Assembly: GCA_016930175.1 (NCBI GenBank)
Contig: JAFGHJ010000048.1
Coordinates: forward strand, 52,866-116,865
From: Caldifarciminota bacterium
GTDB taxonomy: Bacteria; Hydrothermota; UBA3072
Length of the DNA: 64,000 nucleotides
Direction: 5' to 3'
Both the position numbers and the translations under genes were made by a program. Position 1 is the stretch's first letter, and every line of letters starts with the position of its first letter. Of this stretch, positions 16,460 to 25,016 are shown one piece after another. The notes below the pieces were generated by a model that did not search any database, was not told the DNA's origin, and saw only the letters and a program-made list of their open reading frames with translations.

Positions 16460-17008
16460 TCAAACCTTCGTTTTTTTATATGACTCTTCGGCTGCTTTGA
16501 CATTCTCCTCTTTTTTACGAGGAACTCCTTCTCTTACCGCGTCCAAAAGAGATTTCAAGCTACACAGTTTTAAAATTTTTACAACGCCACCAAGTATAGC
16601 CGTATTCACAATAGGAGAAGATTCACTCCCTAAATGATATTTTAAAGCGATTTCCTTCGCCGCGACGGTAGCAACCCGAAAACTACTATCGAACCCCAAT
16701 TCCTCTACTTTTCGGGTAGTATTTACAATTATCCATCCGCCTTTTTTCAATCCGTCAGCAATCCCAACAAATCCTATAAGAGTGGGGTCGAGCACTACTA
16801 TATGATCGGGTTCATATATCTTGGAGCGCTCGTACACAACATCATCTTTTACACGCAAAAAAGCTTTAACAGGAGCGCCTCTTCTTTCTACTCCGTATTC
16901 CGGAAAAGCCTGAACGAATTTACCCTCACTACACAATGCATCGGCAAGTATCTTAGCGGCAACGACAGTTCCCTGACCTCCTCTACCGTGGAGTCTTAAC
17001 TCAAGCAA
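16460..17008 (-). CDS. porG: 2-oxoacid:ferredoxin oxidoreductase, gamma subunit
   Basis: 182 aa. Typical start LELRLHGRGGQGTVVAAKILADAL, then FPEYGVERRGAPVKAFLRV, the conserved gamma-chain region that binds CoA. TTG start at 17008, supported by AAGGTGGT six bases upstream; that ribosome site overlaps the end of fabH, which stops 4 bp before. So fabH and the four por genes are probably one transcript. Confidence 0.9.
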   Translation of the reverse strand: MLELRLHGRGGQGTVVAAKILADALCSEGKFVQAFPEYGVERRGAPVKAFLRVKDDVVYERSKIYEPDHIVVLDPTLIGFVGIADGLKKGGWIIVNTTRKVEELGFDSSFRVATVAAKEIALKYHLGSESSPIVNTAILGGVVKILKLCSLKSLLDAVREGVPRKKEENVKAAEESYKKTKV

Positions 17009-17012
17009 CCAA

Positions 17013-17996
17013 TCACCACCTTAAGACTGCGGCTCCCCAGGTAAAACCACCACCGAAAGCTGTAGAAAGCAGTATATCTCCCCTATTTAGTCTTCCATCC
17101 CTTACAGCCCAATCTATACCAACAGGTATGGTAGCAGCAGACATATTCCCTGTTTTATCAATGGTAACAACGGTTTTATCCATAGGTATACCGGCTCTCT
17201 TTATAGTGGCTTCTATTATCCTGATATTTGCCTGATGAGGCACGTATACATCTACATCTTCACCTGTTAAATTCGCCTTTTTCAAAGACTCGATAGCCGC
17301 CTTTTTCATTTTTGTAACAGCGTGTTTATAAACCTCGTTGCCCTGCATTGATACAGTATGAAGTTTTTTGTCGACAGTTTCTTTGGTTGCAGGCATACGA
17401 GAACCCCCTGCTTCCTGTATCAGGAGTTTCCCGAGTTTACCATCTGCACCCCAGACGTATGAAAGCAAACCGGAATCGCAATCCGATTTTTCTATTACAG
17501 CGCACCCGGCTCCGTCGCCGAAAAGGACACAGGTAGAACGGTCGTCCCAATTTGTAATCTTCGAAAGAGTCTCACTGGCACACAGTAATATCTTACTGGC
17601 TACACCTGTTTTTATCATCCCGGCACTTAGAATAAGGCCGTAAAGATATCCCGAACAGGCAGCGCTTATATCAAAAGCAGGCACTACGGGTTTTACGCCA
17701 AGTTTTTTTTGAACCCAGCAGGCAGTTGCGGGAAACAATGTATCGGGTGTAATAGTCGCAACCATGACCGCATCTATATCCCTTGCCGAAACCCCAGCCA
17801 TTTCAAAAGCTTCCTCCGCTGCTTTCGAAGCCAAATCTGAAGTCGCTTCATCCTCACTCGCGATATGCCTTTCTTTTATACCTGTTCTTGTTGTAATCCA
17901 TTCATCAGAAGTGTCAACCATTTTTTCCAGATCAAAGTTTGTTAAGACCTTCTTCGGCAGATAAGATCCTGTCCCGGTAATTTTGATATCAAACAT
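17013..17996 (-). CDS. fabH: Beta-ketoacyl-ACP synthase III
   Basis: 327 aa with the Cys-His-Asn triad of KAS III: C114 in ISAACSGYLYG, H254 in VPHQANIRI, N284 in KTGNMSAAT. It condenses acetyl-CoA with malonyl-ACP to begin fatty acid synthesis. It is separated from the main fab cluster at 40-44 kb and is instead placed directly before the por genes, whose product is acetyl-CoA, its substrate. Confidence 0.95.
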   Translation of the reverse strand: MFDIKITGTGSYLPKKVLTNFDLEKMVDTSDEWITTRTGIKERHIASEDEATSDLASKAAEEAFEMAGVSARDIDAVMVATITPDTLFPATACWVQKKLGVKPVVPAFDISAACSGYLYGLILSAGMIKTGVASKILLCASETLSKITNWDDRSTCVLFGDGAGCAVIEKSDCDSGLLSYVWGADGKLGKLLIQEAGGSRMPATKETVDKKLHTVSMQGNEVYKHAVTKMKKAAIESLKKANLTGEDVDVYVPHQANIRIIEATIKRAGIPMDKTVVTIDKTGNMSAATIPVGIDWAVRDGRLNRGDILLSTAFGGGFTWGAAVLRW

Positions 17997-18108
17997 TAGC
18001 CTGTCTCCTTTTATCTATACTATACAAGGAAAGACAAAAGTCAATCCCTTCTAATCCTTGATGTAAAAAAGAGGAAAAGTGAACGGTTTTGAAAAAAAAA
18101 TCTATTTT

Positions 18109-18153
18109 TTCTCTGTGTTCTCTGTGTGTTTTTTTCTCCGTGTTCTCTGTGGT
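18109..18153. repeat. CACAGAG-type repeat, reverse orientation
   Basis: CTCTGTGTTCTCTGTG (18111-18126), T-rich spacer, then CTCCGTGTTCTCTGTGG: four CTCTGTG units at 9-bp pitch between fabH and acs. Confidence 0.8.
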
Positions 18154-18182
18154 AAAAAATGGGGAGGTGGGGGGATACGGTA

Positions 18183-18210
18183 TTGACAAAGTCTAAATCA
18201 CCGATATAAT
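18183..18210 (+). promoter_or_regulatory. acs promoter
   Basis: TTGACA (18183-18188), 16-bp spacer, TATAAT (18205-18210): a full consensus pair. The leader is about 68 nt and contains AAGGAGG (18272-18278), six bases before the TTG start. Confidence 0.75.
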
Positions 18211-18284
18211 AAAATTACAAAGCTCTTTTATATTAAAGTTTTTCAATTCAATCAAACTATTGTAAAAGTTGAAGGAGGAAGAAA

Positions 18285-20249
18285 TTGAGTAACGAAGAGA
18301 AAAAAGACATAAGCGTATTATTAGAAGAGAATCGAGTTTTCAAGCCCCCGGAAGAACTTATCAAGCAGACAAATGTCAAAAAATGGATGGATAAGCACGG
18401 AATAAAAGATTTAGACGAACTTCTTGAAAAATCGCAAGATTTAGAATGGTTCTGGGGAGAGATGGCAAAAGAACTGGTAGAATGGTATAAACCCTATGAC
18501 AAAGTTCTCGAATGGGATCCTCCATATGTTAAGTGGTTTGCAGGAGCAGAATATAACATTGCACACGATGCTCTGGATAAACATGTAAGAACAGAAAGAA
18601 AGGACAAAGTCGCCTATATTTTTGAAGGAGAACCGGGTGATGTTAAAAAATGGACCTACGGGGAACTCTATACTGAAGTTAACAAACTTGCCAACGCGCT
18701 TAAGAGTTTGGGTGTAAAAAAAGGAGACAGAGTCGGAATATACTTACCAATGCATGTAGAACTCCCAATAGCAATGCTGGCGTGTGCAAAGATCGGTGCA
18801 ATACATTCCGTTGTTTTCTCAGGCTTCAGTGCTACGGCATTTTCAGACAGACTTAATGATTGTAAAGCAAAAGTGGCTATTACCTGTGACTTTTTCTACA
18901 GACGAGGTAAAAAGGTTTCCTTGAAAAAACAGGCCGACGACGCTATAAAAAATTCTCCTTCAGTTGAGCATCTTATTGTCTATAAGCGTACAGGTGACGA
19001 GGTACCCTGGAACGAAGAAAAAGATCTCTGGTGGGATGAAATCACAAAAAACCAGCCGGCTGAGTGCGAAACGGAAAAAATGGATGCGAATGATCTTCTT
19101 TATATTTTATACACCTCAGGCACGACTGGTAAACCAAAAGGAATACAACATGCCCATGGAGGCTATGCTGTTGGCACGGCACAAACACTTAGATGGGTAT
19201 TCGACTTAAAAGAAGATGATATCTGGTGGTGTGCTGCCGACATAGGATGGGTAACAGGGCACAGTTATATTGTTTATGCCCCTTTAATACTAGGAACAAC
19301 TTCTATAATATATGAGGGCGCACCAGCATTCCCGGAACCAGAGCGTTGGTGGTCAATGATAGAAAAACATAAAGTAACCGTTCTCTACACATCACCGACT
19401 GCAATAAGAGCACATATGAAACTGGGAGAAGAATATCCGCAAAAATGCAATCTTGATTCTCTGCGTCTTTTGGGCTCGGTTGGAGAACCGATTAATCCGG
19501 AAGCCTGGATATGGTATCATAAGTACATAGGAAAAGAACAATGTCCTATAATGGATACATGGTGGCAAACGGAAACCGGGCACTTCTTGATATCTCCGTT
19601 ACCTATTACACCGCTTAAACCGGGTTCTGCTACAAAGCCTTTGCCGGGGATTGCCGCAGAAGTGTACAACGAAGAGGCTGAGCCCATTACTAACGCCGGC
19701 GGAAACCTGGTCATACTGAAACCATGGCCCGGGATGCTCAGAGGTCTCTACAAAGACCCGGAAAGATACGAGAATGTGTATTGGAGTAAGTTTCCAAATA
19801 CCTACCTTGCCGGCGATGTTTCCAGAAAGGATGAGGACGGTTATTTCTGGGTTCAGGGCAGAGCGGATGATGTACTTAATGTCGCGGGACACAGAATTGG
19901 TAATTCTGAGGTCGAATCTGCCCTGGTAAGCCATCCGAAAGTCGCTGAAGCAGCCGTTATCGGAAAACCTCACGAATTGAAAGGCGAATCTATAACTGCT
20001 TTTGTGGTGCTTAAAAAAGGAGTAGAACCTTCCGATGATTTAAAGAAAGAACTTCGAGAACATGTCGGAAAGGAAATAGGAAAGATTGCAAGACCCGACG
20101 AAATAGGGTTTGTCAATGACGTCCCAAAGACCCGCTCCGGTAAAATAATGCGAAGAATAATAAGAGCCAAGGCAATCGGAGAAAAAGTTGGGGATATTTC
20201 TACACTTGCTAACCCTGAAGCCGTTGAAGGCATTAGCGAAGCCAAGTAA
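18285..20249 (+). CDS. acs: Acetyl-CoA synthetase (AMP-forming)
   Basis: 654 aa, the normal length. ANL-family motifs: [11 protein letters not shown] (AMP binding), [15 protein letters not shown], then the C-terminal domain with [20 protein letters not shown] and [15 protein letters not shown], which holds the catalytic lysine that is regulated by acetylation in known enzymes. Makes acetyl-CoA from acetate, ATP and CoA via acetyl-AMP. Start TTG at 18285, chosen because of AAGGAGG six bases upstream; no nearby ATG fits. Followed 29 bp later by a monocarboxylate-type transporter gene, so the pair probably serves acetate (or propionate) assimilation. Confidence 0.93.
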   Translation: MSNEEKKDISVLLEENRVFKPPEELIKQTNVKKWMDKHGIKDLDELLEKSQDLEWFWGEMAKELVEWYKPYDKVLEWDPPYVKWFAGAEYNIAHDALDKHVRTERKDKVAYIFEGEPGDVKKWTYGELYTEVNKLANALKSLGVKKGDRVGIYLPMHVELPIAMLACAKIGAIHSVVFSGFSATAFSDRLNDCKAKVAITCDFFYRRGKKVSLKKQADDAIKNSPSVEHLIVYKRTGDEVPWNEEKDLWWDEITKNQPAECETEKMDANDLLYILYTSGTTGKPKGIQHAHGGYAVGTAQTLRWVFDLKEDDIWWCAADIGWVTGHSYIVYAPLILGTTSIIYEGAPAFPEPERWWSMIEKHKVTVLYTSPTAIRAHMKLGEEYPQKCNLDSLRLLGSVGEPINPEAWIWYHKYIGKEQCPIMDTWWQTETGHFLISPLPITPLKPGSATKPLPGIAAEVYNEEAEPITNAGGNLVILKPWPGMLRGLYKDPERYENVYWSKFPNTYLAGDVSRKDEDGYFWVQGRADDVLNVAGHRIGNSEVESALVSHPKVAEAAVIGKPHELKGESITAFVVLKKGVEPSDDLKKELREHVGKEIGKIARPDEIGFVNDVPKTRSGKIMRRIIRAKAIGEKVGDISTLANPEAVEGISEAK

Positions 20250-20278
20250 AAAACGGTAACTTAAAAGGAGGTTTTTTG

Positions 20279-21508
20279 ATGGCGGAAGATAAAGTTTTTA
20301 ACAGATGGCTTATAGTTATAGGGGCGATTCTTATTCAGCTCTGTCTTGGCGCAATTTACGCTTGGAGCGTTTTCTGCAAACCTTTACAACAACCAATTGG
20401 ATATGGCGGGCTTGGTCTAACCCCAAGCCAGGCAACGCTTCCCTTTTCGCTGGTTTTAGTGTTTTTCGCTATTGCCACGATAATAGGAGGCAGATGGCAG
20501 GATAAAGCCGGTCCCAGACTTGTAGCCACTGTCGGCGGAATTGTCCTTGGAATAGGAATGTTGGTAGCCGCTTTCCTTCGTTGTTTTACCTGGCTAACTA
20601 TTGGTTATGGGGTGTTATCCGGAATGGGTATTGGTTTCACCTATGTTTGTCCAGTCGCGACAGGAATCAAATGGTTTCCCGATAAGAGAGGTCTTATAAC
20701 TGGTCTTAGTGTTGCCGGTTTTGGAGCCGGAGCACTAATCGTGGCACCGGTTGCTCGTGCACTTATAGACGGAGTCGGAGTTTTTTCGACTCTGGCTATT
20801 TTAGGGATTGCCTTTCTGGTTGTTATCGTACTCAGCGCGCAGATTCTAAGAAATCCGCCTGCGGGATGGAAACCGGAAGGATGGATTGCACCCGAGAAAA
20901 CACAAATGACCGGACGGGATTTTGGTCCTGGTGAGATGCTTTCTTCACTTTCTTTTTATCTTGTCTGGTTAATGTATTTCTTTGGCTGTTTTGCGGGATT
21001 AATGATTATAGCGCAAACATCTCCTATAGGTCAAGATATTGTAGGTTTGACGGCTAAAACTGCAGCTCTTGCAGTAGGTACACTGGCGATCTTCAACGCT
21101 TTAGGTAGAATATTCTGGGGCCGTTTGTCGGACAGTTTGGGCAGAAAGAGAACACTCTTTCTTATGTTGATTATAAACGGAGCTGCCATACTTTTATACA
21201 ATACGATCGCGGTATTTCCAATTTACTACTGGATAGGTATATACATTGTGGGCTTATGCTTCGGCGGTTACCTGGCTTTATTTCCCGCAATTACCGCCGA
21301 TTTCTACGGCACGAAGAATATCGGTATCAATTACGGACTGGTTTTCACAGCTTACGGTGTAGGCGGACTTCTCGGTTCGCTTTTCGCTCCGAGAGTGCTC
21401 GAGATAACAAAAAGTTATTCGATGGCTTTTACAGTAACCGGTATACTTTGTCTTTTAGGTGCCGTGATTGCCATTATCAGCAGACCACCGGGTGTAAAGC
21501 AGAATTAA
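20279..21508 (+). CDS. MFS transporter, oxalate/formate antiporter (OFA) family
   Basis: 409 aa from the ATG at 20279 (AAGGAGG seven bases upstream; a TTG one codon earlier is too close). Twelve membrane segments; the N-terminal LIQLCLGAIYAWSVFCKPLQ stretch and GRWQDKAGPR loop are typical of OFA/monocarboxylate MFS carriers. Such proteins carry formate, oxalate, lactate or acetate across the inner membrane. Its place directly after acs suggests acetate or a related short acid; this is inference. A strong hairpin terminator lies 25 bp after the stop. Confidence 0.85.
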   Translation: MAEDKVFNRWLIVIGAILIQLCLGAIYAWSVFCKPLQQPIGYGGLGLTPSQATLPFSLVLVFFAIATIIGGRWQDKAGPRLVATVGGIVLGIGMLVAAFLRCFTWLTIGYGVLSGMGIGFTYVCPVATGIKWFPDKRGLITGLSVAGFGAGALIVAPVARALIDGVGVFSTLAILGIAFLVVIVLSAQILRNPPAGWKPEGWIAPEKTQMTGRDFGPGEMLSSLSFYLVWLMYFFGCFAGLMIIAQTSPIGQDIVGLTAKTAALAVGTLAIFNALGRIFWGRLSDSLGRKRTLFLMLIINGAAILLYNTIAVFPIYYWIGIYIVGLCFGGYLALFPAITADFYGTKNIGINYGLVFTAYGVGGLLGSLFAPRVLEITKSYSMAFTVTGILCLLGAVIAIISRPPGVKQN

Positions 21509-21532
21509 GAGAGTTTTCAATATATAAAATAT

Positions 21533-21564
21533 AAAAGAGGAGCAGTTAAAACTGCTCCTCTTTT
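21533..21564 (+). terminator. Terminator after acs-transporter operon
   Basis: Perfect inverted repeat: AAAAGAGGAGCAGTT (21533-21547) and AACTGCTCCTCTTTT (21550-21564). The 3-prime side ends in TTTT and the 5-prime side begins with AAAA, so it can stop transcription from both strands; it lies between convergent genes. Confidence 0.9.
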
Positions 21565-21583
21565 ATTCAAAGGTAAGTGTATT

Positions 21584-21955
21584 CTACTTCTCCGTTTTAC
21601 TCTGGATTTTGTAGAAAATTACAAGAGCGGCCCCTATAAGAGTCAAAACACACCCCGCCATTGTGAAGAAGTATATACCCTCGTCTCCCATCTTATATGC
21701 GAAAATCGAACCTCCAATCACAAGGCCAAGCCCAACTCCAAGAAACACCAACCCTTTCCTTAAGTAATCGAGAGGTGTAGCAGGCTGGGGTGCCGGTTCC
21801 GGTGGAAGCTCCACTCCGGCTTCTATTGCCTTAATTCTCTCTTCTCTTTTCAGTCTTTCTTTCTTGTAGTCTGTTGTAAAGACAAAGTAAAAGATAATAA
21901 AGATTATAAAAACGGGAAAAAGTATAGCCACCATCGGGATTAATATGCTTTCCAT
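21584..21955 (-). CDS. Small three-TM membrane protein (DUF6249-like)
   Basis: 123 aa. One membrane helix at residues about 5-27, a charged cytoplasmic stretch with YKKERLKREERIKAIEAGVELPPEP, then two helices (about 67-87 and 93-115). The ERIKAIEAGVELPP segment before paired helices is a common signature of a widespread family of unknown function seen beside sigma factors and phage-shock-like genes. AAAAGGAGG lies directly upstream of the ATG. A 38-aa gene with its own ribosome site precedes it by 12 bp in the same direction. Confidence 0.7.
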   Translation of the reverse strand: MESILIPMVAILFPVFIIFIIFYFVFTTDYKKERLKREERIKAIEAGVELPPEPAPQPATPLDYLRKGLVFLGVGLGLVIGGSIFAYKMGDEGIYFFTMAGCVLTLIGAALVIFYKIQSKTEK

Positions 21956-21967
21956 AATTCCTCCTTT

Positions 21968-22084
21968 TTAATTGTAAAAGAACAAGGTTTTTGGTTCATA
22001 TATTTCGAAATAACCTAAATCACTCGATGGGTAAAGTTTTTCTTCGAAGTGTTTGAATCTATATCTAAATTTATATTTTAACAT
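21968..22084 (-). CDS. Predicted small protein, 38 aa
   Basis: ATG at 22084, TAA at 21968-21970. The start is preceded by AAAAGGAGG (22090-22098) with a 5-base spacer, as strong as any ribosome site in the window. The product is basic and aromatic (MLKYKFRYRFKHFEEKLYP..., ending EPKTLFFYN): Tyr, Phe and Lys make up nearly half of it. It has no membrane segment. It is followed 12 bp later by the DUF6249-like membrane protein, so it could be a partner of that protein or a leader peptide. I do not recognise it. The strong ribosome site and clean spacing are the reasons to call it. Confidence 0.55.
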   Translation of the reverse strand: MLKYKFRYRFKHFEEKLYPSSDLGYFEIYEPKTLFFYN

Positions 22085-22417
22085 TTTTTCCTCCTTTTAA
22101 TCAGTTTGACGCAAAAGTGAGGAAAATTGTTTCAAAAAAACAATAAATCCACCACAGAGAACACAGAGAAACAAAAAACGCACAGAGCCCACAGAGAAAA
22201 AATTTAATTTGTTTTTTCCAGCCCACCCCCAAAAAATTATTTTCACACAAAGACACGGAGAACACAAAGCCCCACAACGACCCCAAAATTTTTTTTGTTT
22301 CAACCAAATCCCAACCCCTAAATCCAAAATCCTAAATTAGGATGCAGAAAAGTAAGTATCTCAGAAATTTTCAACTATCCTACCATCCAACTATCTAACC
22401 ACCTAACAAAAAGGCTA
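22085..22417. repeat. Gene-free interval with several periodic repeats
   Basis: Holds forward CACAGAG repeats CCACAGAGAACACAGAG (22152-22168) and CACAGAGCCCACAGAG (22181-22196), a related CACAAAGACACGGAGAACAC run (22245-22264), ATCCTAAATTAGGAT (about 22330-22344), and CCTACCATCCAACTATCTAA followed by CCACCTAAC (22379-22406). Apparent reading frames through these are repeat artefacts. Confidence 0.7.
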
Positions 22418-22445
22418 TTGACTACTTAGCGAAATTCATTATAAT
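22418..22445 (+). promoter_or_regulatory. Promoter of M48 peptidase gene, leaderless
   Basis: TTGACT (22418-22423), 16-bp spacer, TATAAT (22440-22445), then only CCTCTT before the ATG at 22452. Transcription should start at or within a base or two of the start codon. Confidence 0.7.
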
Positions 22446-22451
22446 CCTCTT

Positions 22452-23231
22452 ATGAGAAAATTTATTGTTTTTTTAATCCTGTTTAGTATTTCCTGCGTGA
22501 CTACCGGTCCGGGTGGAAAAACCGATTTCATATTTATCTCTACCCCTGAGGAAGTAGAAATCGGTAAACAGGTCGCGACCGACGTAGAGGCAGAAGAAAA
22601 ATTATTGAGAAACGCTACCGTCCAGAACTACGTAAACGACGTTGGGCAGAAGATTGCCAGAGTATGCGACAGGACGGATGTCGAGTATACGTTCAAGGTT
22701 ATAGATAAAGATGAAATAAATGCTTTTGCCTGTCCCGGAGGTTTTGTCTACATTTACACCGGATTACTTGAGACGCTCGATAACGAAGCCCAGCTTGCAG
22801 GAGTTCTCGCTCACGAAATCAGTCACGTTGTGGCAAGACATTCGATAAAGAAACTGCAGAATATATATGGTTATTCAATACTTGCCCAGATTGCTCTTGG
22901 CGATAAAGCGGAAGGCGCCGCCGGTGATATTGTCAATGTGGCTGCAATGCTAATCCTTCAGGGATATAGCAGGGACAACGAGTTTGAAGCAGACAGGTAT
23001 GGAATATTGTACGCGAGGAATGCGGGCTATAATCCACATGGCATGATCCAGGTTTTCGAAAAATTCGAAAAGATGGAAGGCAACCCCCCACCAGCTGTTT
23101 TGGGGCTTCTTTCTTCTCATCCTCCGGCAGCCGAAAGAATTCGCAAGGGAGAATCGGAAATTGGCAGAATCGGGGGCAAAGGTTTCCCCTACCACGAAGA
23201 TAGATACAAAAGTATAAAATCCCAATTGTAG
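22452..23231 (+). CDS. M48-family metallopeptidase, probable lipoprotein
   Basis: 259 aa. Short signal with a possible lipobox ending at C15 (FSISC). Zinc protease motif H121-E122-I-S-H125, with the third ligand E177 in DNEFEADRYG. The SHPPAAERI segment near the end is typical of BepA/LoiP-like periplasmic M48 proteases, which handle misfolded envelope proteins. No TPR domain follows, so it is the short form. Transcribed alone from a promoter that leaves no leader. Confidence 0.88.
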   Translation: MRKFIVFLILFSISCVTTGPGGKTDFIFISTPEEVEIGKQVATDVEAEEKLLRNATVQNYVNDVGQKIARVCDRTDVEYTFKVIDKDEINAFACPGGFVYIYTGLLETLDNEAQLAGVLAHEISHVVARHSIKKLQNIYGYSILAQIALGDKAEGAAGDIVNVAAMLILQGYSRDNEFEADRYGILYARNAGYNPHGMIQVFEKFEKMEGNPPPAVLGLLSSHPPAAERIRKGESEIGRIGGKGFPYHEDRYKSIKSQL

Positions 23232-23236
23232 AGTAT

Positions 23237-23261
23237 GCCACAAAGGCACTAAGACACAAAG
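23237..23261. repeat. GCAC-type repeat
   Basis: GCCACAAAGGCACTAAGACA followed by CAAAG, directly after the M48 gene; near-identical copies lie at 5383 and 63298. Confidence 0.75.
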
Positions 23262-23339
23262 TTTTAATAAAATATCTTTTTATTATTTTTTAAACTCGAC
23301 CTTTCAAATCCGAATAGGTTTTCTTCAGCGACAAAATTC

Positions 23340-24173
23340 TTAGTATTCTTCGTCCTTGACAGCTTTTATAGCGTGCTGCAAACCCTCTATTAGTGAATTA
23401 CTGGTCATAATGTCTTTCATATCTATGCCAAGGTCCACAATAGTAGTCGCAATATCAGAAGAAACACCGGTTATTATTGCCTTGCTCCCTAATGTTTCAA
23501 CAGCTTTTGCTGTTTTTATAAGTTGACCAGCCACCATCGAGTCTATAACGGAAACACCAGTTATATCTATTATAGCATATTTCGCTTTATAGTGTGCTAT
23601 GCTTTCAAGTATTGTCTGCGTAGCATTTTGTGCCCTATCGCTAGAAAGCGTACCAACAAGAGGCATTATTATTATCCCCTCCATCGCGTGCAAAACGGGA
23701 GTAGAGAGTTCTCCGAGCAGATGTTTTAGCTGGTTTTCCGCAACTTTTTGTGCAGTTACATCCTGAGTTAAGCCGACTATACCGATTACATTCCCCTTAG
23801 TATCTACCATCGGAGCTTTGGTTGAAGAAAGATAAACAGTTTCTCCTTCCGGGGTTGAAGATATCTCGGGTCTATTGATCTCCGGTTCTTTCGTTTTCAT
23901 AATACGTTCTTCATCCGCGCGAGCAACTTTCGCGAGTTCCTCTCCAAATAAATCAAAATCGGTCTTTCCTATTATGTCCTTTTCCCCTTTAACGGAAGGG
24001 GCTCCGGCTTGCTCTAAAAAATATTTGGTTACGCGAATGAGACGCCCTTCAGTATCCTTGAAATACAGCGAAACCGGAATACTCCTTAATAAATTTTCAA
24101 ATAGGTCTTTAATTCTGCGTAATTCTTTTAGCTCTTTTAAGAGCACCTCTTTACTTTTTTTCTTATCCTCCAT
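23340..24173 (-). CDS. PAS-STAS protein, RsbR-like stressosome component
   Basis: 277 aa. Coiled-coil start (residues 1-30), PAS domain about 30-143 (LYFKDTEGRLIRVTKYFLEQAG, GKTDFDLF, NVIGIVGLTQDVT), STAS domain about 155-275. The STAS part matches RsbR: IIDITGVSVIDSMVAG and SSDIATTIVDLGIDM. The RsbR phosphorylation sites map to S212 (T171 in B. subtilis RsbR) and T244 (T205), both phosphorylatable. In RsbR the sensor is a globin fold; here a PAS domain replaces it. No rsbS, rsbT or downstream phosphatase gene is nearby, so this is an orphan. Its PAS is closely related to the last two PAS units of the protein at 28.8-30.1 kb. Confidence 0.85.
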   Translation of the reverse strand: MEDKKKSKEVLLKELKELRRIKDLFENLLRSIPVSLYFKDTEGRLIRVTKYFLEQAGAPSVKGEKDIIGKTDFDLFGEELAKVARADEERIMKTKEPEINRPEISSTPEGETVYLSSTKAPMVDTKGNVIGIVGLTQDVTAQKVAENQLKHLLGELSTPVLHAMEGIIIMPLVGTLSSDRAQNATQTILESIAHYKAKYAIIDITGVSVIDSMVAGQLIKTAKAVETLGSKAIITGVSSDIATTIVDLGIDMKDIMTSNSLIEGLQHAIKAVKDEEY

Positions 24174-24217
24174 TTAAATCACCTTCTTTTTTTGATTTTT
24201 TTAACATATATACTATA

Positions 24218-24246
24218 ATTTTAATGATTTTTTACGTCTTTGTCAA
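24218..24246 (-). promoter_or_regulatory. Promoter of the PAS-STAS gene
   Basis: Minus strand: TTGACA (24241-24246), 17-bp spacer, TAAAAT (24218-24223), 44 nt before the ATG, which has GAAGGTG upstream. Confidence 0.65.
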
Positions 24247-24290
24247 CTACTTTTTCGCAGATTCTAATAATTTAAACTGAAGGTTTAACT

Positions 24291-24328
24291 AAGTCTCGAG
24301 TCATGCGTCGTGAGTTCTGAGTCAAAAA
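24291..24328. repeat. AGTC-type periodic repeat
   Basis: AAGTCTCGAGTCATGCGTCG, then TGAGTTCTGAGTC and an A run: the same design as 4179-4218, with GAGTC units about every 9 bp. Confidence 0.65.
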
Positions 24329-24393
24329 ACAACAAAAAAACCCGTGTCAATCCCCAGCTAATTTTTTTAGACGTAGGTATGCTGTTTTTTATC

Positions 24394-24422
24394 TTGACAA
24401 TTGCTCAAAATACATCTATCTT
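24394..24422 (+). promoter_or_regulatory. Promoter of ECF sigma factor gene
   Basis: TTGACA (24394-24399), 17-bp spacer, TATCTT (24417-24422). No separate ECF-type promoter (GGAAC-like) is seen, so autoregulation is not evident. Confidence 0.5.
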
Positions 24423-24455
24423 TGAAACAAATAATAAATTTTTGCGTCAAACATT

Positions 24456-25016
24456 ATGAAAGGAAAATATAATAATTTGCAAATAGATATTAAGAAATTA
24501 AAGGAGAAATCGGAGGATGAATTTGAAAAGTTTTTTAAAAGTTACCTCAACAGAATATACACAGTCGTTTACAGAGTGGTCAAAAATCCGGCTACCGCGG
24601 AGGACCTTACTTCTGAGGTTATGATGAAAGTTTACAACGGTATTAATAAATTTAAAGAACAATCCCAGCTTTCCTCCTGGGTTTTCAGAATTGCGTATAA
24701 TCATGCCGTATCGTATGTTCGTCGTCATAAGGATACGGAATCAATAGAAGATTATGAGACAAAAATAGAGGATCAATCAAGAGGGCATCTCGACTATCTT
24801 GAAAGAGAAGAGTTATCCAATTACATAAAAGGAAAACTAATGGAGTTACCGGAAGATTATCGTGTAGCACTAACTTTATACCATTTTAAAGAAATGCCTT
24901 ATCAAGAAATTGCCTATACAATGGGTATTAATATTGGAACAGTAAAAACATACATACATAGAGGAAGGAATGAGTTAAAGGTTTTATTAGAAGAGGTTGT
25001 AAGGGAGGAAGAATGA
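24456..25016 (+). CDS. ECF (extracytoplasmic function) sigma-70 factor
   Basis: 186 aa, the usual ECF size. Region 2 at about 25-95 (YLNRIYTVVYRVVKNPATAEDLTSEVMMKVYNGINKF...LSSWVFRIAYNHAVSYVRR), region 4 at about 125-180 (LPEDYRVALTLYHFKEMPYQEIAYTMGINIGTVKTYIHRGRNELK). The next gene overlaps by 4 bp and encodes a two-helix membrane protein, the place where an anti-sigma factor is normally found. Target genes unknown. Confidence 0.92.
   Translation: MKGKYNNLQIDIKKLKEKSEDEFEKFFKSYLNRIYTVVYRVVKNPATAEDLTSEVMMKVYNGINKFKEQSQLSSWVFRIAYNHAVSYVRRHKDTESIEDYETKIEDQSRGHLDYLEREELSNYIKGKLMELPEDYRVALTLYHFKEMPYQEIAYTMGINIGTVKTYIHRGRNELKVLLEEVVREEE

Noticed and set aside
17989..18189. 66-codon minus-strand frame with a Thr-Glu-Asn-Thr-Glu / His-Arg-Glu-His-Arg-Glu stretch
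   Set aside because: It is the translation of the CACAGAG repeat array at 18111-18153 and would extend into the fabH start; no ribosome site.
22141..22270. CRISPR array
   Set aside because: Repeat words are 7-8 bp at 9-10 bp pitch with no unique spacers of 25-40 bp and no cas genes.
22097..22327. Two overlapping minus-strand frames, Cys- and Phe-rich
   Set aside because: They read through CACAGAG repeats; composition is repeat-driven and no ribosome site is present.
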